Shown piece by piece: positions 1 through 8,550 of a stretch of 64,000 bases of DNA. How positions within the stretch are numbered: position 1 is the stretch's first letter; every line of letters starts with the position of its first letter. The notes under the pieces were generated by a model. It was not told where the DNA came from and made no database searches. It saw only the letters and a program-made list of their open reading frames with translations. Made by a program: the position numbers and the translations under genes. Source of the DNA: Methylocella sp. (GTDB lineage Bacteria > Pseudomonadota > Alphaproteobacteria > Rhizobiales > Beijerinckiaceae); assembly GCA_037200525.1 (NCBI GenBank), contig JBBCGG010000001.1, positions 1,592,501 through 1,656,500 on the forward strand. The letters are read 5' to 3'.

Positions 1-537
1 GTCGTCCTTTTAACCCAGGGTACTTTGACCACTTACAATTTCAACGAATTGGTCGTCCCCACTTTGGCCGCGCTCGCCGACGAGCCCGACGTGCTGGTGA
101 TGGTCACCGCGAGGGGACGGTCGATCGACGCCATTCCAGGTCCGATCCCGAGCAATGCGCGCCTGGCGAGCTATTTGCCGTTTGAGTGGGCGCTCTCTAA
201 AGCCGACGCATTTGTCACCAACGGCGGTTATGGCAGCGTCAACCAGGCTTTGAGCTTTGGCGTTCCAATCGTCGCGGCCGGAGCTCTGGCGGACAGGGGC
301 GACGTGAACGTCCGCGTCGCCTGGTCCGGCGTCGGCGTTAATCTCGCGACCAATGCGCCGACGTCGGAGGCGCTGCGTTTGGCGATCCGGGATGTGCTGG
401 ACAAGCCGAATTATCGTTCGCGCGCGACGGAGATGGCCAAAGAGTTTAGCCGCATCGACACGCGGTCCGAAATACTCCGGATTCTCGAACAGGTCTCGCA
501 GGCTTCAGAGAAAGAGAGAGGCCTGCGCATCGCCTGA
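1..537 (+). CDS. GT1-type glycosyltransferase, 3' part only
   Basis: This is the C-terminal domain of a UDP-sugar-type (MGT/EryCIII-like) glycosyltransferase whose 5' end lies outside the window. The frame is open from base 1 and reads into a TQGT motif, then a donor-binding stretch containing FVTNGGYGSVNQALSFGVP, the counterpart of the family's HCGxxS region. It is very similar, about three residues in four by eye, to the C-terminal part of the complete enzyme at 3427-4746 on the other strand. The acceptor cannot be predicted. Function is inferred from family resemblance only. Confidence 0.85.
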   Translation, partial: VVLLTQGTLTTYNFNELVVPTLAALADEPDVLVMVTARGRSIDAIPGPIPSNARLASYLPFEWALSKADAFVTNGGYGSVNQALSFGVPIVAAGALADRGDVNVRVAWSGVGVNLATNAPTSEALRLAIRDVLDKPNYRSRATEMAKEFSRIDTRSEILRILEQVSQASEKERGLRIA

Positions 538-648
538 CAATTCAGAATCTTCCCTACATTGGTCCGAAGTTCGCCGGGGTCGTCAGGAACTCTGCTCGAG
601 CGCCGGTCCGATCGTGTTCTGCTCCACTTTCTCAACGAAGGAACTATA

Positions 649-1745
649 ATGAATCCGAAAATTCGGCTGTTATTGACGGCGCTGTCTGTTGCCACATCGT
701 TGCCCAGCGTTGCTTACGCGCAGTCCACAACTGCCCTGCTATATAAGAAAACAGTCCTCGTTTCCGACACCAAGGGAAGCGGCCTCACCCAAGACCCCGT
801 CATGGTCAATCCTTGGGGCATGGCCTTCCAGCCCGACGGCGCGTTCTGGATCAACGATAGCAACTCCGGCGTGGCCACTCTCTATGACGGCAACGGGACC
901 AAGGTGCAAAAAACCTTCACTATCCCGAACCCCATCAATGCGAGCCTGAAGTCCCAGCCGACCGGCTTGGGCTGGAATCCCACTCCCGGCTTCCTCGTTC
1001 CGGGCACGAACTTGACCGCCCTCTTATAATGGGAACGTTTCAAGGCTCCATCACAGCCTGGGCCCCGAATCTGCCGGTTGCGCCAACCGTCGCCGTCACG
1101 GCCGTCGATAATTCGAAGGCCGGCGCGGTCTACACCAGCATCGAACTTGGCGAGAACGACAAAGGCGCCTTCATTTACGCCGCCAATGTTCATACCGGCA
1201 AAATCGACGTCTTCGACTCCACCTTTAAGCCGGCTAACGCCGAGCTGACGGGCACGTTCGCCGATCCGCAGATCCCCGCGGGCTTCACGCCCTTCGGAAT
1301 CCACAATATCCAGGGCAATCTCGCGGTGACCTATGCCAAACAGAACGCCTCGAAGAGCTTCATAACCGCGGGCGCAGGCGTCGGCTTCGTCGACCTGTTC
1401 GACACTGAGGGCAACCTCTTACAGCGCCTCGCCGCCGGCGGCTCGCTCAACGTGCCTTGGGGAGTCGCCCTCGCGCCAATTGGCTTCGGCGGCGCCGGCG
1501 GCGAAATTCTCGTCGCCAATTTCGGCGATGGCCATATCAACGCTTTTGACGGAAAAGGCGGCGTCCAAATGCTGCTGAACCAGAGCGGACAGCCAATCGC
1601 CGCCCCCGGCCTGTGGGAGATCAGGTTCGGCGGCGGGACTGACTCGAGCCCACTCGCACTGTTCATCACGGCCGGCATCGACGGAGGCGCGCACGGCCAA
1701 TTCAGCATGCTGTCGCCGGCACTGCCGGCAGCCCCCGCCAATTGA
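649..1745 (+). pseudogene. TIGR03118-like secreted beta-propeller protein, frameshifted
   Basis: The frame starting at 649 encodes a clear signal peptide ending in SVAYAQ, then a region with NPWGMAFQPDGAFWINDSNSG, and stops at 1027-1029. The rest (GTFQGSITAW, GFVDLFDTEGNLLQR, NVPWGVALAP, NFGDGHINAFD) continues in another frame to 1745. Adding one base near 1025 (reading ALFIMGTFQGS) would join both halves into one protein of the usual domain order, so a single-base deletion is the likely lesion. The family is secreted and of unknown function. A sequencing error cannot be excluded. Confidence 0.8.
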
Positions 1746-1819
1746 TCGACAAACGGTCGGGGTAAAGCCCCGACCATTTTGACGGATGCAGGTAAGTCAG
1801 GCCGCCTCGCGAGGCCTAG

Positions 1820-2683
1820 GCCGTTGTGACGAATTCGGCGTTTGGGGGATTCTCGCGAGGATCTTTCCATGATTCAAGGCTGATTTTTGGAGATCAGCCT
1901 TGATGATTCGGGATGTCGATGCGCTGCGAGACGATCAATGGGAGCGGCTTTGTGATCTTGTGCCAGGCGGAAGAGCCGGCCAGCGCGGGCCGCGCTGCGA
2001 CAATCGACGCTTCGTCGACGCGCTGTTATGGATGGCCCGCTCGGGCGGCCGCTGGCGCGATCTGCCCGAACGCTTCGGCGACCATCAGGCGGTGAAACGC
2101 CGCTACTATCGCTGGATCGAGCGCGGCGCCTTGGACGGATTTCTTGAGGCATTCACCGCCGAGGCCGATCTCGAATGGCTGATGATCGACTCAACAATCG
2201 TGCGCGCCCATCAGCACGCGGCCGGCGCAAGGATCGCCAAAGGGGGGCGGATGCCCAAGGCCTGGGCCGCTCTCGCGGTGGTTTGAGCACCAAAATCCAC
2301 GCCGCGACAGACGCACTCGGCAACCCCGTTCGGCTCCTTCTCGGACCTGGGCAGCGCAACGACATCACAAAAGCGCACGCCCTGATCGAAGGCTTTGCGG
2401 CCGATGCGATCATCGCCGATAAAGGTTATGACGCCAATCACTTGCGCAAGGCTGTTCTTATGCGTGAGGCTGAGCCGGTGATCCCATCAAAATCCAATCG
2501 CCGCGCGCCGCTCCCCTACGACAAGGCGCTCTACAAGGAGCGCAATCTCGTCGAGCGTTTCTTCAATAAACTGAAGCAGTTCCGGCGCGTCGCAACCCGA
2601 TACGACAAGCTCCTCGCAAACTACCGAGGCTTCGTATTGCTCGCCGCTATTGCTATCATGCTCAGGTAATTCGTCACTACTGC
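1820..2683 (+). mobile_element. IS5-family (IS427-group-like) insertion sequence, complete
   Basis: An 864-bp element bounded by terminal inverted repeats: 1820-1835 reads gccgttgtgacgaatt and 2668-2683 is its reverse complement with two mismatches. It holds a two-frame transposase and is flanked by CTAG. It sits between the broken TIGR03118-like gene and the small exported protein gene and interrupts neither. Confidence 0.88.
1903..2669 (+). CDS. IS5-family transposase made by -1 frameshift
   Basis: A DDE transposase in two overlapping frames. The first (ATG 1903, preceded by GGAGA) carries the N-terminal DUF4096-like part with WMARSGGRWRDLPERFG and the first catalytic Asp in LMIDSTIVRAHQHAAG. 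The second carries GRSRGGLSTKIHAATD, the second Asp in IADKGYDA and the final Glu in ERNLVERFFNKLKQFRR. The frames meet at a run of six G at 2242-2247, where a -1 slip gives KGGADAQGLGRSRGG, the usual family sequence. This is the programmed frameshift arrangement of the IS427 group, so the element may still be active. Confidence 0.88.
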
Positions 2684-2687
2684 CTAG

Positions 2688-3035
2688 CTTATAACTCCTT
2701 TTTTGGACGGGATGCTTGGGCGCTCCAAGTCAAGGCTTTCCTCCTCGTCCCTGCGCTGCCGACAGTCCGGCACTCGCACTCGCTGCTCGGCGCCATCGCG
2801 TCGGAGAGGATCGCTGGCATCAGCCGCAGATTGCCCACCTGTCCCGCTGGAACTTGAACAGCCGCCCCTGACAGTGGGTCATTGAATATAAATTTCACAC
2901 ACGCGGATTTGAAAGGCCTTTTGAGCACAGGTCAAAAAATGAACAAGCTTCGGCTTCTTACGTCCGGGCGAGCGTTTCCCGAACGTCCTCGTTCGGGCCA
3001 TGACTCAGACCGCGAAAACGAGAACGGAGCACTCA
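2688..3035. other. Intergenic stretch without a convincing gene
   Basis: About 350 bases between the IS element and the small exported protein gene. Short open frames exist on both strands but none has a ribosome site or recognisable product. It ends with the SD (ggag) of the next gene. Confidence 0.6.
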
Positions 3036-3284
3036 ATGAAACTTGCCGTAGCTTTATCAGCGGCGATGCTCGCGATAGCGCCCGCTATTGCCCTAGCCCA
3101 AGATGGTTCGGCCGCCGCTCCAGGCGATACGGGCGCAGCCGCGGCCTCGGCGAAAACCGCCGCGCCGAAAGGCAAAAGTAAAAAGGCTGCGAAGACGGCC
3201 AACGCGGCCCATGCCAAAAAGGACGCTCATCCAGCAAAACCATCCAGTGACTCCAGTCCCGCTCCGGATGCTGGGAATGAATAA
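3036..3284 (+). CDS. Small exported Ala/Lys/Pro-rich protein
   Basis: An 82-residue protein with a standard signal peptide (MKLAVALSAAMLAIAPAIA-LAQ) and a low-complexity mature part rich in Ala, Lys, Pro and Ser. The ATG at 3036 was chosen because it begins the signal peptide and has GGAG upstream. Such short basic or disordered periplasmic proteins are common in Hyphomicrobiales and have no assigned role. It is followed by a strong hairpin at 3302-3332. Confidence 0.7.
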   Translation: MKLAVALSAAMLAIAPAIALAQDGSAAAPGDTGAAAASAKTAAPKGKSKKAAKTANAAHAKKDAHPAKPSSDSSPAPDAGNE

Positions 3285-3301
3285 GCGTTAAAGCCTGATC
3301 G

Positions 3302-3332
3302 CCGCGCTACCGCAGTCCGAGTGGTAGCGCGG
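3302..3332. terminator. Hairpin between convergent genes
   Basis: A perfect 10-bp stem (ccgcgctacc / ggtagcgcgg) with an 11-nt loop lies between the exported protein gene (+) and the glycosyltransferase gene (-). There is no strong U tract, so it may be a weak bidirectional terminator. Confidence 0.55.
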
Positions 3333-3426
3333 TTAAAGACTCTCAACGACAACGGTCGTCTTCCCTCAGAACCGCTAAAGCCCCGCTGCCAGCAATGTCC
3401 GCGCACCGCGCGGGCGGCGTGGAAAA

Positions 3427-4746
3427 TTAAAGGTTGGCGACGCGGCGACTTTCATCCGAAACGCCAGAAACCTCCTCGATGATGCGGAGAATTTCGGAAC
3501 GCGTGTCGATCGCTCTAAACTCTTTGCCTATGGCCGACGCTCGCGCCCTGTAGTCAGGCTTATCCAGCACATCCCGGATCGCCCCGCGCAGCGCCTGCGG
3601 CGTCGCCTCATTGGTCTTGAGATCTATGCCAACGCCGGACCACGCCACGCGTGCGTTCACGTCCGCTTTGTCTTCCGTCAATCCCGCGGCGACAAGGGGA
3701 ACGCCAAAGCTCAAAGCCTGGTTGACGCTGCCGTACCCACCATTAGTGACAAACGCATCGACCTTGGGCAGCAGCCACTCGAACGGCAAATAGCTGGCCA
3801 AGCGTGCGTTGCTGGGGATGGGACCGGAAATGGAGTCGATGGGACGGCCGCCAGCGGTGACGACCACGAGCACATCGGGCTCATTCGCGAGCGCCGTCAG
3901 CGTCGGCGCAACCAGCTGGTCGAAATCGAAATTGGACAACGTTCCTTGGGTCGCCAAGACAACCTTGCGCGAGCCATCCAACTCATTCGCCCAGGAGGGA
4001 ACCGGGGCTTGATTTGGGATGATCGGAAGCGCCCCCACGAAGTGCACCGAGGTCGGCAAGTCCCGGCGCGGAAATTCAAAGCTCGGAACCGTCAGTTGTA
4101 GATAAGCATCCGGAGATTCTATCATGGCGTCGAGCAAATCCATCGAGAGCGGCTCAACGCCCAAGCCAGTAAGGCAGGCATTCAGATAGCGCCTGACAGG
4201 CTCATCGAGGACCGTGTCGCGCTTTCTGGAGAGGGCGGCATATTCCTCGCGCCGCGCATCGCTAATCGCGGGCGGCAAGCCAGCAAAAAGCGGCGCGCCG
4301 TCATCACGGCGCAAATGCAAAAATGATGTGCCGCAAATAACAATGGAGGGACGTTTCGAGCGCGGTATTTGCAGCGTCGGGAGGATTCCAAGAAACAGAT
4401 TATCGCCGATGATGACGTCGGCCGGGAACTCCTGCAGAACCTTCCGCAAGCCGTCATTCTGCGCCGGAATTGCGTCGACATACACGCGCTCCAAGGCGAA
4501 GCGCAATCGCTCCGGCCCCGGAGGGATCTTTTTCCATTCCGGAAACAACGCATCCCGATTGCTCAAATCAAGGTCGGCGGCCGCCGGAAAAGCGCGAAAT
4601 GCCGCGCCTATTGCTTGAATGCGGTCGCGCATAACGCTTGCGGACAGGCCCAAGACCTCATGGCCATCGTCAATTAATGTGCGTCCGATGGCGAGCAGCG
4701 GATTGAGGTGACCCATCAAGGGCGTCGAGGCGATAAGAACTTTCAT
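3427..4746 (-). CDS. GT1-type glycosyltransferase (MGT/EryCIII-like)
   Basis: A 439-residue cytosolic glycosyltransferase of GT-B fold. The N-terminus has the family pattern MKVLIASTPLMGHLNPLLAIG, the acceptor-domain start. The middle has TQGTLSNFDF, and the C-terminus has the donor-binding FVTNGGYGSVNQALSFGVPLVAAG. The frame is open for another 75 codons upstream, but the ATG at 4746 starts the conserved fold and has an AGGA ribosome site. The related family acts on macrolides, flavonoids or lipids; the substrate here is unknown. It is paralogous to the partial gene at 1-537, on the opposite strand. Confidence 0.85.
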   Translation of the reverse strand: MKVLIASTPLMGHLNPLLAIGRTLIDDGHEVLGLSASVMRDRIQAIGAAFRAFPAAADLDLSNRDALFPEWKKIPPGPERLRFALERVYVDAIPAQNDGLRKVLQEFPADVIIGDNLFLGILPTLQIPRSKRPSIVICGTSFLHLRRDDGAPLFAGLPPAISDARREEYAALSRKRDTVLDEPVRRYLNACLTGLGVEPLSMDLLDAMIESPDAYLQLTVPSFEFPRRDLPTSVHFVGALPIIPNQAPVPSWANELDGSRKVVLATQGTLSNFDFDQLVAPTLTALANEPDVLVVVTAGGRPIDSISGPIPSNARLASYLPFEWLLPKVDAFVTNGGYGSVNQALSFGVPLVAAGLTEDKADVNARVAWSGVGIDLKTNEATPQALRGAIRDVLDKPDYRARASAIGKEFRAIDTRSEILRIIEEVSGVSDESRRVANL

Positions 4747-4972
4747 GCGGTCCTGTTCACTCTGACTGTTGAAAACGCGGAGCCAAGGCCTGGCCCTCTC
4801 ATCTGGAGTGCGGCATATATTTGGCTGAATCAGAGAAGGGTAGTCGGGAGCGATTGCGCCTTTGCTACGGATCGGCGCGAAGCGGTTACGGATGCAATGG
4901 AGACCGCGGCTGCCGCCATTTTTTGAAAACCCTTTGGAATCAACGGTAATCGCTTGCGACATATGCGACATG

Positions 4973-4995
4973 AAAAAGCCGCCCAGATGGCGGCT
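4973..4995 (-). terminator. Rho-independent terminator of the integrase operon
   Basis: On the minus strand a 7-bp GC stem (agccgcc / ggcggct) with a 5-nt loop is followed by five T. It lies about 125 bases past the integrase stop and closes the leftward early operon. Confidence 0.8.
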
Positions 4996-5003
4996 AATTC
5001 GTC

Positions 5004-5068
5004 TAAGTCATTGATTTTATTTGGAGGCCTCGCCCGGAATACGCATTAACTGATAAATCAATGACTTA
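5004..5068. repeat. 14-bp inverted repeat near prophage left end
   Basis: taagtcattgattt (5004-5017) and aaatcaatgactta (5055-5068) are exact reverse complements separated by 37 bases. The position between integrase and host gene suggests arm-type or core integrase sites, which is inference. Confidence 0.55.
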
Positions 5069-5118
5069 CCAAAAGTGGGACTCGGTTTTTGTCCTAAACT
5101 CTCCCGAGTGAACCTTCC

Positions 5119-6300
5119 CTAAAGTGTCCCACTTTTTTCTGTCTTCCGGACGATCAGATGCATCGCATCGCCAGCCACCTGCTTCTGGCGCGCCTTCTTC
5201 GTGTAATGGGCCGCCATATCAGGATCGCTCCAGCCGAAGATGGCCATCAACTGCTTTTCCGTCGCGCCGTTCTCTGCGGCGATACAGGCTCCGGCCTTGC
5301 GCAATCCGTGTGCCGAGCAATGCTTGAGGCCTGCCGCATTACACCATTTCCGCATGCGGTTGCCGAAACCGGCGGCCGAGAAAGGCTTGCCGTATTCGTT
5401 TACCAAGAATGTAAGGTTCCCGCTCGGCCCCTGCTTAATCGAGGCTTGAAGCTCGGGGAGGACGGGAAGGTCTAGAATGACAGGTTTCCTGTTGCGGTTC
5501 TTGTTCTGCGTGAAGTGAATCCAGAGCGTAGGGAGGCCCGTTTCCTGGTCGATCTCCTCCCGCACGTGCTGCCGACCGAAGGCAATGACGTCTGATTTCC
5601 TCTGGCCGGTGAACATGAGGAGGGCGAGCGCCAGGCGCGCCGTTGACCCGACGCGGTGAGTAGCTTCGAACCGCTCGACTTCCTCCAGTGTCCATGTATG
5701 GAAGCCCTGCGAGCCCGTTCTAAAGGCGGGTACGTCGCGCGCCGGGTTGGCCGGCATCGGATAGGCGCGCATAATATCTTCGTCGCCAAGCGCCCATTTG
5801 AAGACGCTTCGCAGCGCCTTGAGCCTGCTATTTGCGGCCTCCGGAGCATCAATCTTACGGTCTCGAAGGATCTTTACAAATTTAGGGCCAAACTCCTTGA
5901 TGGGGCAGTCGCCGAACATCAGTTCATCACCGGGCGCTATTTTCTCATCCCAGCAATTGTTCAGCACTCGCCGGCGAACTGTCCGAGTATCGATATCAAG
6001 GCGCCTGAATTCTGCGCACTGCTCGAAATAGGCCTCACATAGCCATCGAAGAGATCCGGTTTTCGCACGAACAATCGGCGCAGGGACGGCCTTCGGCTGA
6101 TATTGGATGCCTTTGAGCGCCAGGCCGTAGGCTTCCCAGAACTCCGGCGTGCCTTTCTCGGGGCGAATCCTAATCTTTTTCTGGCCCGGCGCCCGGACGT
6201 AGGTTCTAAGGTTTCCGAACCGATCAGTATCCTCAACGAGGTACTTAGGCTTAACCCAAGGCATTCCCGCCACCATGATCATAGCCTGGCCCGTCCCCAC
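5119..6300 (-). CDS. int: Phage tyrosine-family integrase
   Basis: A 393-residue site-specific recombinase that integrates and excises the prophage. The order is an N-terminal arm-binding region, a SAM-like core-binding domain (about residues 85-190) and a catalytic domain with Arg in FTGQRKSDV, His-x-x-Arg in SAHGLRKAG, Trp in FGWSDPDM and the nucleophile in AHYTKKA. All catalytic positions are present. Its start overlaps the 3' end of the excisionase-like gene by 22 bases; ATG at 6282 is an alternative. It is the last gene of the leftward operon and is followed by a terminator. Confidence 0.92.
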   Translation of the reverse strand: MGTGQAMIMVAGMPWVKPKYLVEDTDRFGNLRTYVRAPGQKKIRIRPEKGTPEFWEAYGLALKGIQYQPKAVPAPIVRAKTGSLRWLCEAYFEQCAEFRRLDIDTRTVRRRVLNNCWDEKIAPGDELMFGDCPIKEFGPKFVKILRDRKIDAPEAANSRLKALRSVFKWALGDEDIMRAYPMPANPARDVPAFRTGSQGFHTWTLEEVERFEATHRVGSTARLALALLMFTGQRKSDVIAFGRQHVREEIDQETGLPTLWIHFTQNKNRNRKPVILDLPVLPELQASIKQGPSGNLTFLVNEYGKPFSAAGFGNRMRKWCNAAGLKHCSAHGLRKAGACIAAENGATEKQLMAIFGWSDPDMAAHYTKKARQKQVAGDAMHLIVRKTEKSGTL

Positions 6301-6566
6301 GGACTTTCTGGCTCTTCATCATGCATTGAGACAACGCCGGGTTGCAAATTCGCGGGGGGCGTATGCGGAACGCGACGGAAGGCGGTCGCTACTTCGTCGG
6401 CGTCCCAAACCGTACGTCCTGCAAACTTCCGAGGAAATGGCATTTTCCCTTCGCGGACCAAGCGCTCGAACAGGCTCGGGCTCAGTCCGACATAAGCCGC
6501 CGCTTCCTCGAGGCTTAGGCCGACAGGATCGCGAGGACAACGGATTGATGCGCGGGCGCGGCTCAT
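6279..6566 (-). CDS. AlpA/excisionase-like helix-turn-helix protein
   Basis: A 95-residue small DNA-binding protein. Residues about 15-60 (GLSLEEAAAYVGLSPSLFERLVREGKMPFPRKFAGRTVWDADEV) follow the MerR/AlpA-type winged helix pattern used by phage excisionases: helix-turn-helix, then a Phe/Pro-Arg wing and a conserved Trp. It overlaps the integrase start, which fits translational coupling and a role in directing excision. It could instead be a transcription regulator of int. Confidence 0.8.
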   Translation of the reverse strand: MSRARASIRCPRDPVGLSLEEAAAYVGLSPSLFERLVREGKMPFPRKFAGRTVWDADEVATAFRRVPHTPPANLQPGVVSMHDEEPESPWGRARL

Positions 6567-6569
6567 GGT

Positions 6570-6830
6570 TCAGGCTTGGCCTTTCTCGTTGGCTGGCTTA
6601 CTCGCCTGAAGGGCGGCGCGTGCATCTCGAGCCTTCATGGCAAGTTCGAACATCGGGCCGTAATGGTCCGCATATTCGCCACCAAAAATCGCTTCGGCCT
6701 CGCTGAGCGCATCCTCGTATGTCTCCAGCGCCTCCCGCATCAACGCCAGCTCGGCGTCTTTGGCGGCGATGGTTTCGCGAAGACGCGTGACCTCTGACAG
6801 TGTGGCGGAGTAAATTGCGTCGTAGCTCAT
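6570..6830 (-). CDS. Small coiled-coil phage protein
   Basis: An 86-residue acidic protein. Residues 8-50 form a likely coiled coil (LSEVTRLRETIAAKDAELALMREALE), followed by an Ala-rich tail. There is no recognised domain. Its ATG overlaps the upstream stop by 4 bases (ATGA), so it belongs to the early operon. Confidence 0.65.
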   Translation of the reverse strand: MSYDAIYSATLSEVTRLRETIAAKDAELALMREALETYEDALSEAEAIFGGEYADHYGPMFELAMKARDARAALQASKPANEKGQA

Positions 6831-7135
6831 TCGCCCAGCTCCAATTTCCTGATCTCAGCAGCGATCTTGTACGCCGTGACCATCCGCGTATCTGATGCGA
6901 TCGAACTCGCGATGCTGTGGCAGTTGTCCCGATGTACCGCGTCGGCAATTTGCGCAGCCTTCTCGCGCACCGCCTCAAGCGTGCTCTGGCGGATGGCGGC
7001 GAGTTCGGGTTCGATGATGGACATGGCGACCTCAGCGGCCAGTATGTGCGGCCCGCGAAGATCTTCGGAGTTGGTCAGCCAAGATCCTCTGGCTTCATGA
7101 ATCGCCATCGCAATGCGCTCGCGTAAATCATCCAT
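6827..7135 (-). CDS. Hypothetical phage early protein
   Basis: A 102-residue, largely helical protein of unknown function. The start MDDLRERIAMAIHEARGSW at 7135 is preferred over the longer frame because the preceding residues overlap the next gene deeply. The helical segment around IIEPELAAIRQSTLEAVREKAAQIADAV resembles short phage accessory proteins, but no domain is assigned. It sits within the ATGA-linked early operon. Confidence 0.6.
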   Translation of the reverse strand: MDDLRERIAMAIHEARGSWLTNSEDLRGPHILAAEVAMSIIEPELAAIRQSTLEAVREKAAQIADAVHRDNCHSIASSIASDTRMVTAYKIAAEIRKLELGE

Positions 7136-7271
7136 TGGGGTTGTCCTCGTCTTTGGATGTGAGCCAGCCACACCTCCAATCATCATGCGCTATCGTTCCC
7201 CGATATGGGTTTGTGGTTATGGCAAGACCATCTAGGTGCGCGTCGTAGCCTTCGCGCCATTCGTCGCTCAT
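7128..7271 (-). CDS. Rmf-like small protein
   Basis: A 47-residue protein, MSDEWREGYDAHLDGLAITTNPY... ending in a WRCGW core. The spacing of GYDAHLDGL, NPY and WxxGW matches the ribosome modulation factor family (Rmf), whose host members hibernate ribosomes by dimerisation; in related phages similar small proteins are hypothetical. ATG at 7271 overlaps the upstream stop by 4 bases. The Rmf link is based on a short motif and is moderate. Confidence 0.6.
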   Translation of the reverse strand: MSDEWREGYDAHLDGLAITTNPYRGTIAHDDWRCGWLTSKDEDNPNG

Positions 7272-8197
7272 GGCTTGCTCTCTCCATCGACCGGCGCGGC
7301 GAATGGGTCGATACTGCCGCGTCTCCAGTGCTCCGCCGTATGCCATGCGGGATAGCGCGCCGATGAATAGGCAGGCGCCTTGCCGAAGATGTCTTCCATC
7401 GTCGAGCTTCGGCCCTGATAGCAATCGTTCACCGAGTCCTGAAGATGCGCGAGCCGGATGACTTCGCTCAGCCTATCCCGCTCGGCAATGACCTTGTCGT
7501 ATTCCGCCTTCAACACATCCCAATGAAGCTTCAGGTCTTTGTTGGCGAAGAGGACCGCATCCCGCTCGGCCTCGGCCTTCTCGGCGAGCTCGCGCACAGC
7601 GGCGTAATGCTCCGCGATAAGCCGTGCGGGCAGAACATACCTGTCCCAGTACATTCCCTCGTCGTCATTGTGGCCGAGACGGCGCGCGATCATTCGGGCA
7701 ACCCGTTCAACTTCGTCGACCGCCACCGGCTCGCGCTCGGCTGCAATGTTGATGTTGGCTGCTGTGAGCGCAGCCTTGAGGCTGTCGCTAGTATTTCCAT
7801 CACATTCCCAAAACGCGTTTTCCATCGCCTCCACCGCGTCCGGAGCCGCTTGCGCATCTTCGATGATCTTGATCGCTTTAAGATTGGCCGCTGTGAGCGC
7901 GGCTTGCATGGCCTTAGGGTGGTCGTTCATATAGAATGACGGGTTAACGCTGTCGTAGCCCTCCACTGCCGCTTCGACCGCATCGGAAGCCGCGCAGGCG
8001 GTTGAGATGATGGCATTGAGGCCATTGAAGCGCTTGGCTAAAACGTCACGCTCCTTTTCCACGGCGACGAGACGTGCGTTTAGACGCGCGTTTTCCTGAT
8101 CAAGGCCATCCACTCTATTCTTGAGCCCTGCGATCTCTGCTTCGTAGGCGCTGTCGCTGCGCATGGGGCTGGTGGGGGTGGGGGTGTGCTCGGTCAT
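7268..8197 (-). CDS. Coiled-coil phage early protein with internal repeat
   Basis: A 309-residue protein. Residues about 15-60 are a strong coiled coil (EAEIAGLKNRVDGLDQENARLNARL), and a second helical run lies near 195-250. Two short related units occur (MQAALTAANLKAIKII and SLKAALTAANINIAAE), suggesting an internal duplication. ATG 8197 was chosen because it forms an ATGA overlap with the upstream gene. The C-terminus contains YPAWHTAEHWRRGSIDPFA. No enzymatic motif is seen and the function is unknown. Confidence 0.6.
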   Translation of the reverse strand: MTEHTPTPTSPMRSDSAYEAEIAGLKNRVDGLDQENARLNARLVAVEKERDVLAKRFNGLNAIISTACAASDAVEAAVEGYDSVNPSFYMNDHPKAMQAALTAANLKAIKIIEDAQAAPDAVEAMENAFWECDGNTSDSLKAALTAANINIAAEREPVAVDEVERVARMIARRLGHNDDEGMYWDRYVLPARLIAEHYAAVRELAEKAEAERDAVLFANKDLKLHWDVLKAEYDKVIAERDRLSEVIRLAHLQDSVNDCYQGRSSTMEDIFGKAPAYSSARYPAWHTAEHWRRGSIDPFAAPVDGESKP

Positions 8198-8376
8198 TGC
8201 TTCCACCATTTGATTGCATCCATCTTTCCGGTGAGCACGGCCCAAGCCAGTCGGATGCGCATCCAGGGCGTATCGCATCTGTAGTTGATCGGGCGCGCCG
8301 GCACATATTGCCCGTCTATGCAGGCATGGACTTGGTTGAGTGACTTCGCCAAATCTTCAGCCTTGTAAGCGCTCAT
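8194..8376 (-). CDS. Small phage early protein
   Basis: A 60-residue protein (MSAYKAEDLAKSLNQVHACIDGQYVPARPINYR...). An AAGGA ribosome site sits 9 bases before ATG 8376; the ATG two codons earlier (8382) is too close to it. The C-terminal hydrophobic patch (IRLAWAVLTGK) is short. Function unknown. Confidence 0.55.
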   Translation of the reverse strand: MSAYKAEDLAKSLNQVHACIDGQYVPARPINYRCDTPWMRIRLAWAVLTGKMDAIKWWKQ

Positions 8377-8550
8377 ATCCATCGTTCCTTTCGGGCTTGA
8401 TCTCGGGCGGCGGTCATCGACGCTGCGCTTCATCGCGGGCTTCATTCAGTTCGGCCATTGCCGCAGTTGATCCGCCACGGTCAGGATGGAGCTTTTGCGC
8501 TAGACGGCGATAGGCCTGGCCTGCCCCCATGGGGTGATCCAGTTTGAATG

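Larger units (their letters stand above)
1816..2687. repeat. CTAG target-site duplication around IS5-family element
   Basis: CTAG occurs at 1816-1819 and again at 2684-2687, directly outside the inverted repeats. A YTAR-type 4-base duplication is typical of the IS427 group of the IS5 family. Confidence 0.8.
4747..5118. other. Junction between host glycosyltransferase and prophage integrase
   Basis: A 372-base region without a supported gene. It holds the integrase terminator (4973-4995), a perfect 14-bp inverted repeat (5004-5017 / 5055-5068) and a partial echo of gtgggac sequences near 5077 and 5127. The left attachment site should be here, but I found no matching direct repeat at the right end by eye. 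Confidence 0.5.

Noticed and set aside
4747-4971. N-terminal extension of the glycosyltransferase
   Set aside because: The conserved fold begins at 4746; the upstream codons are open by chance and no ribosome site precedes the longer start.
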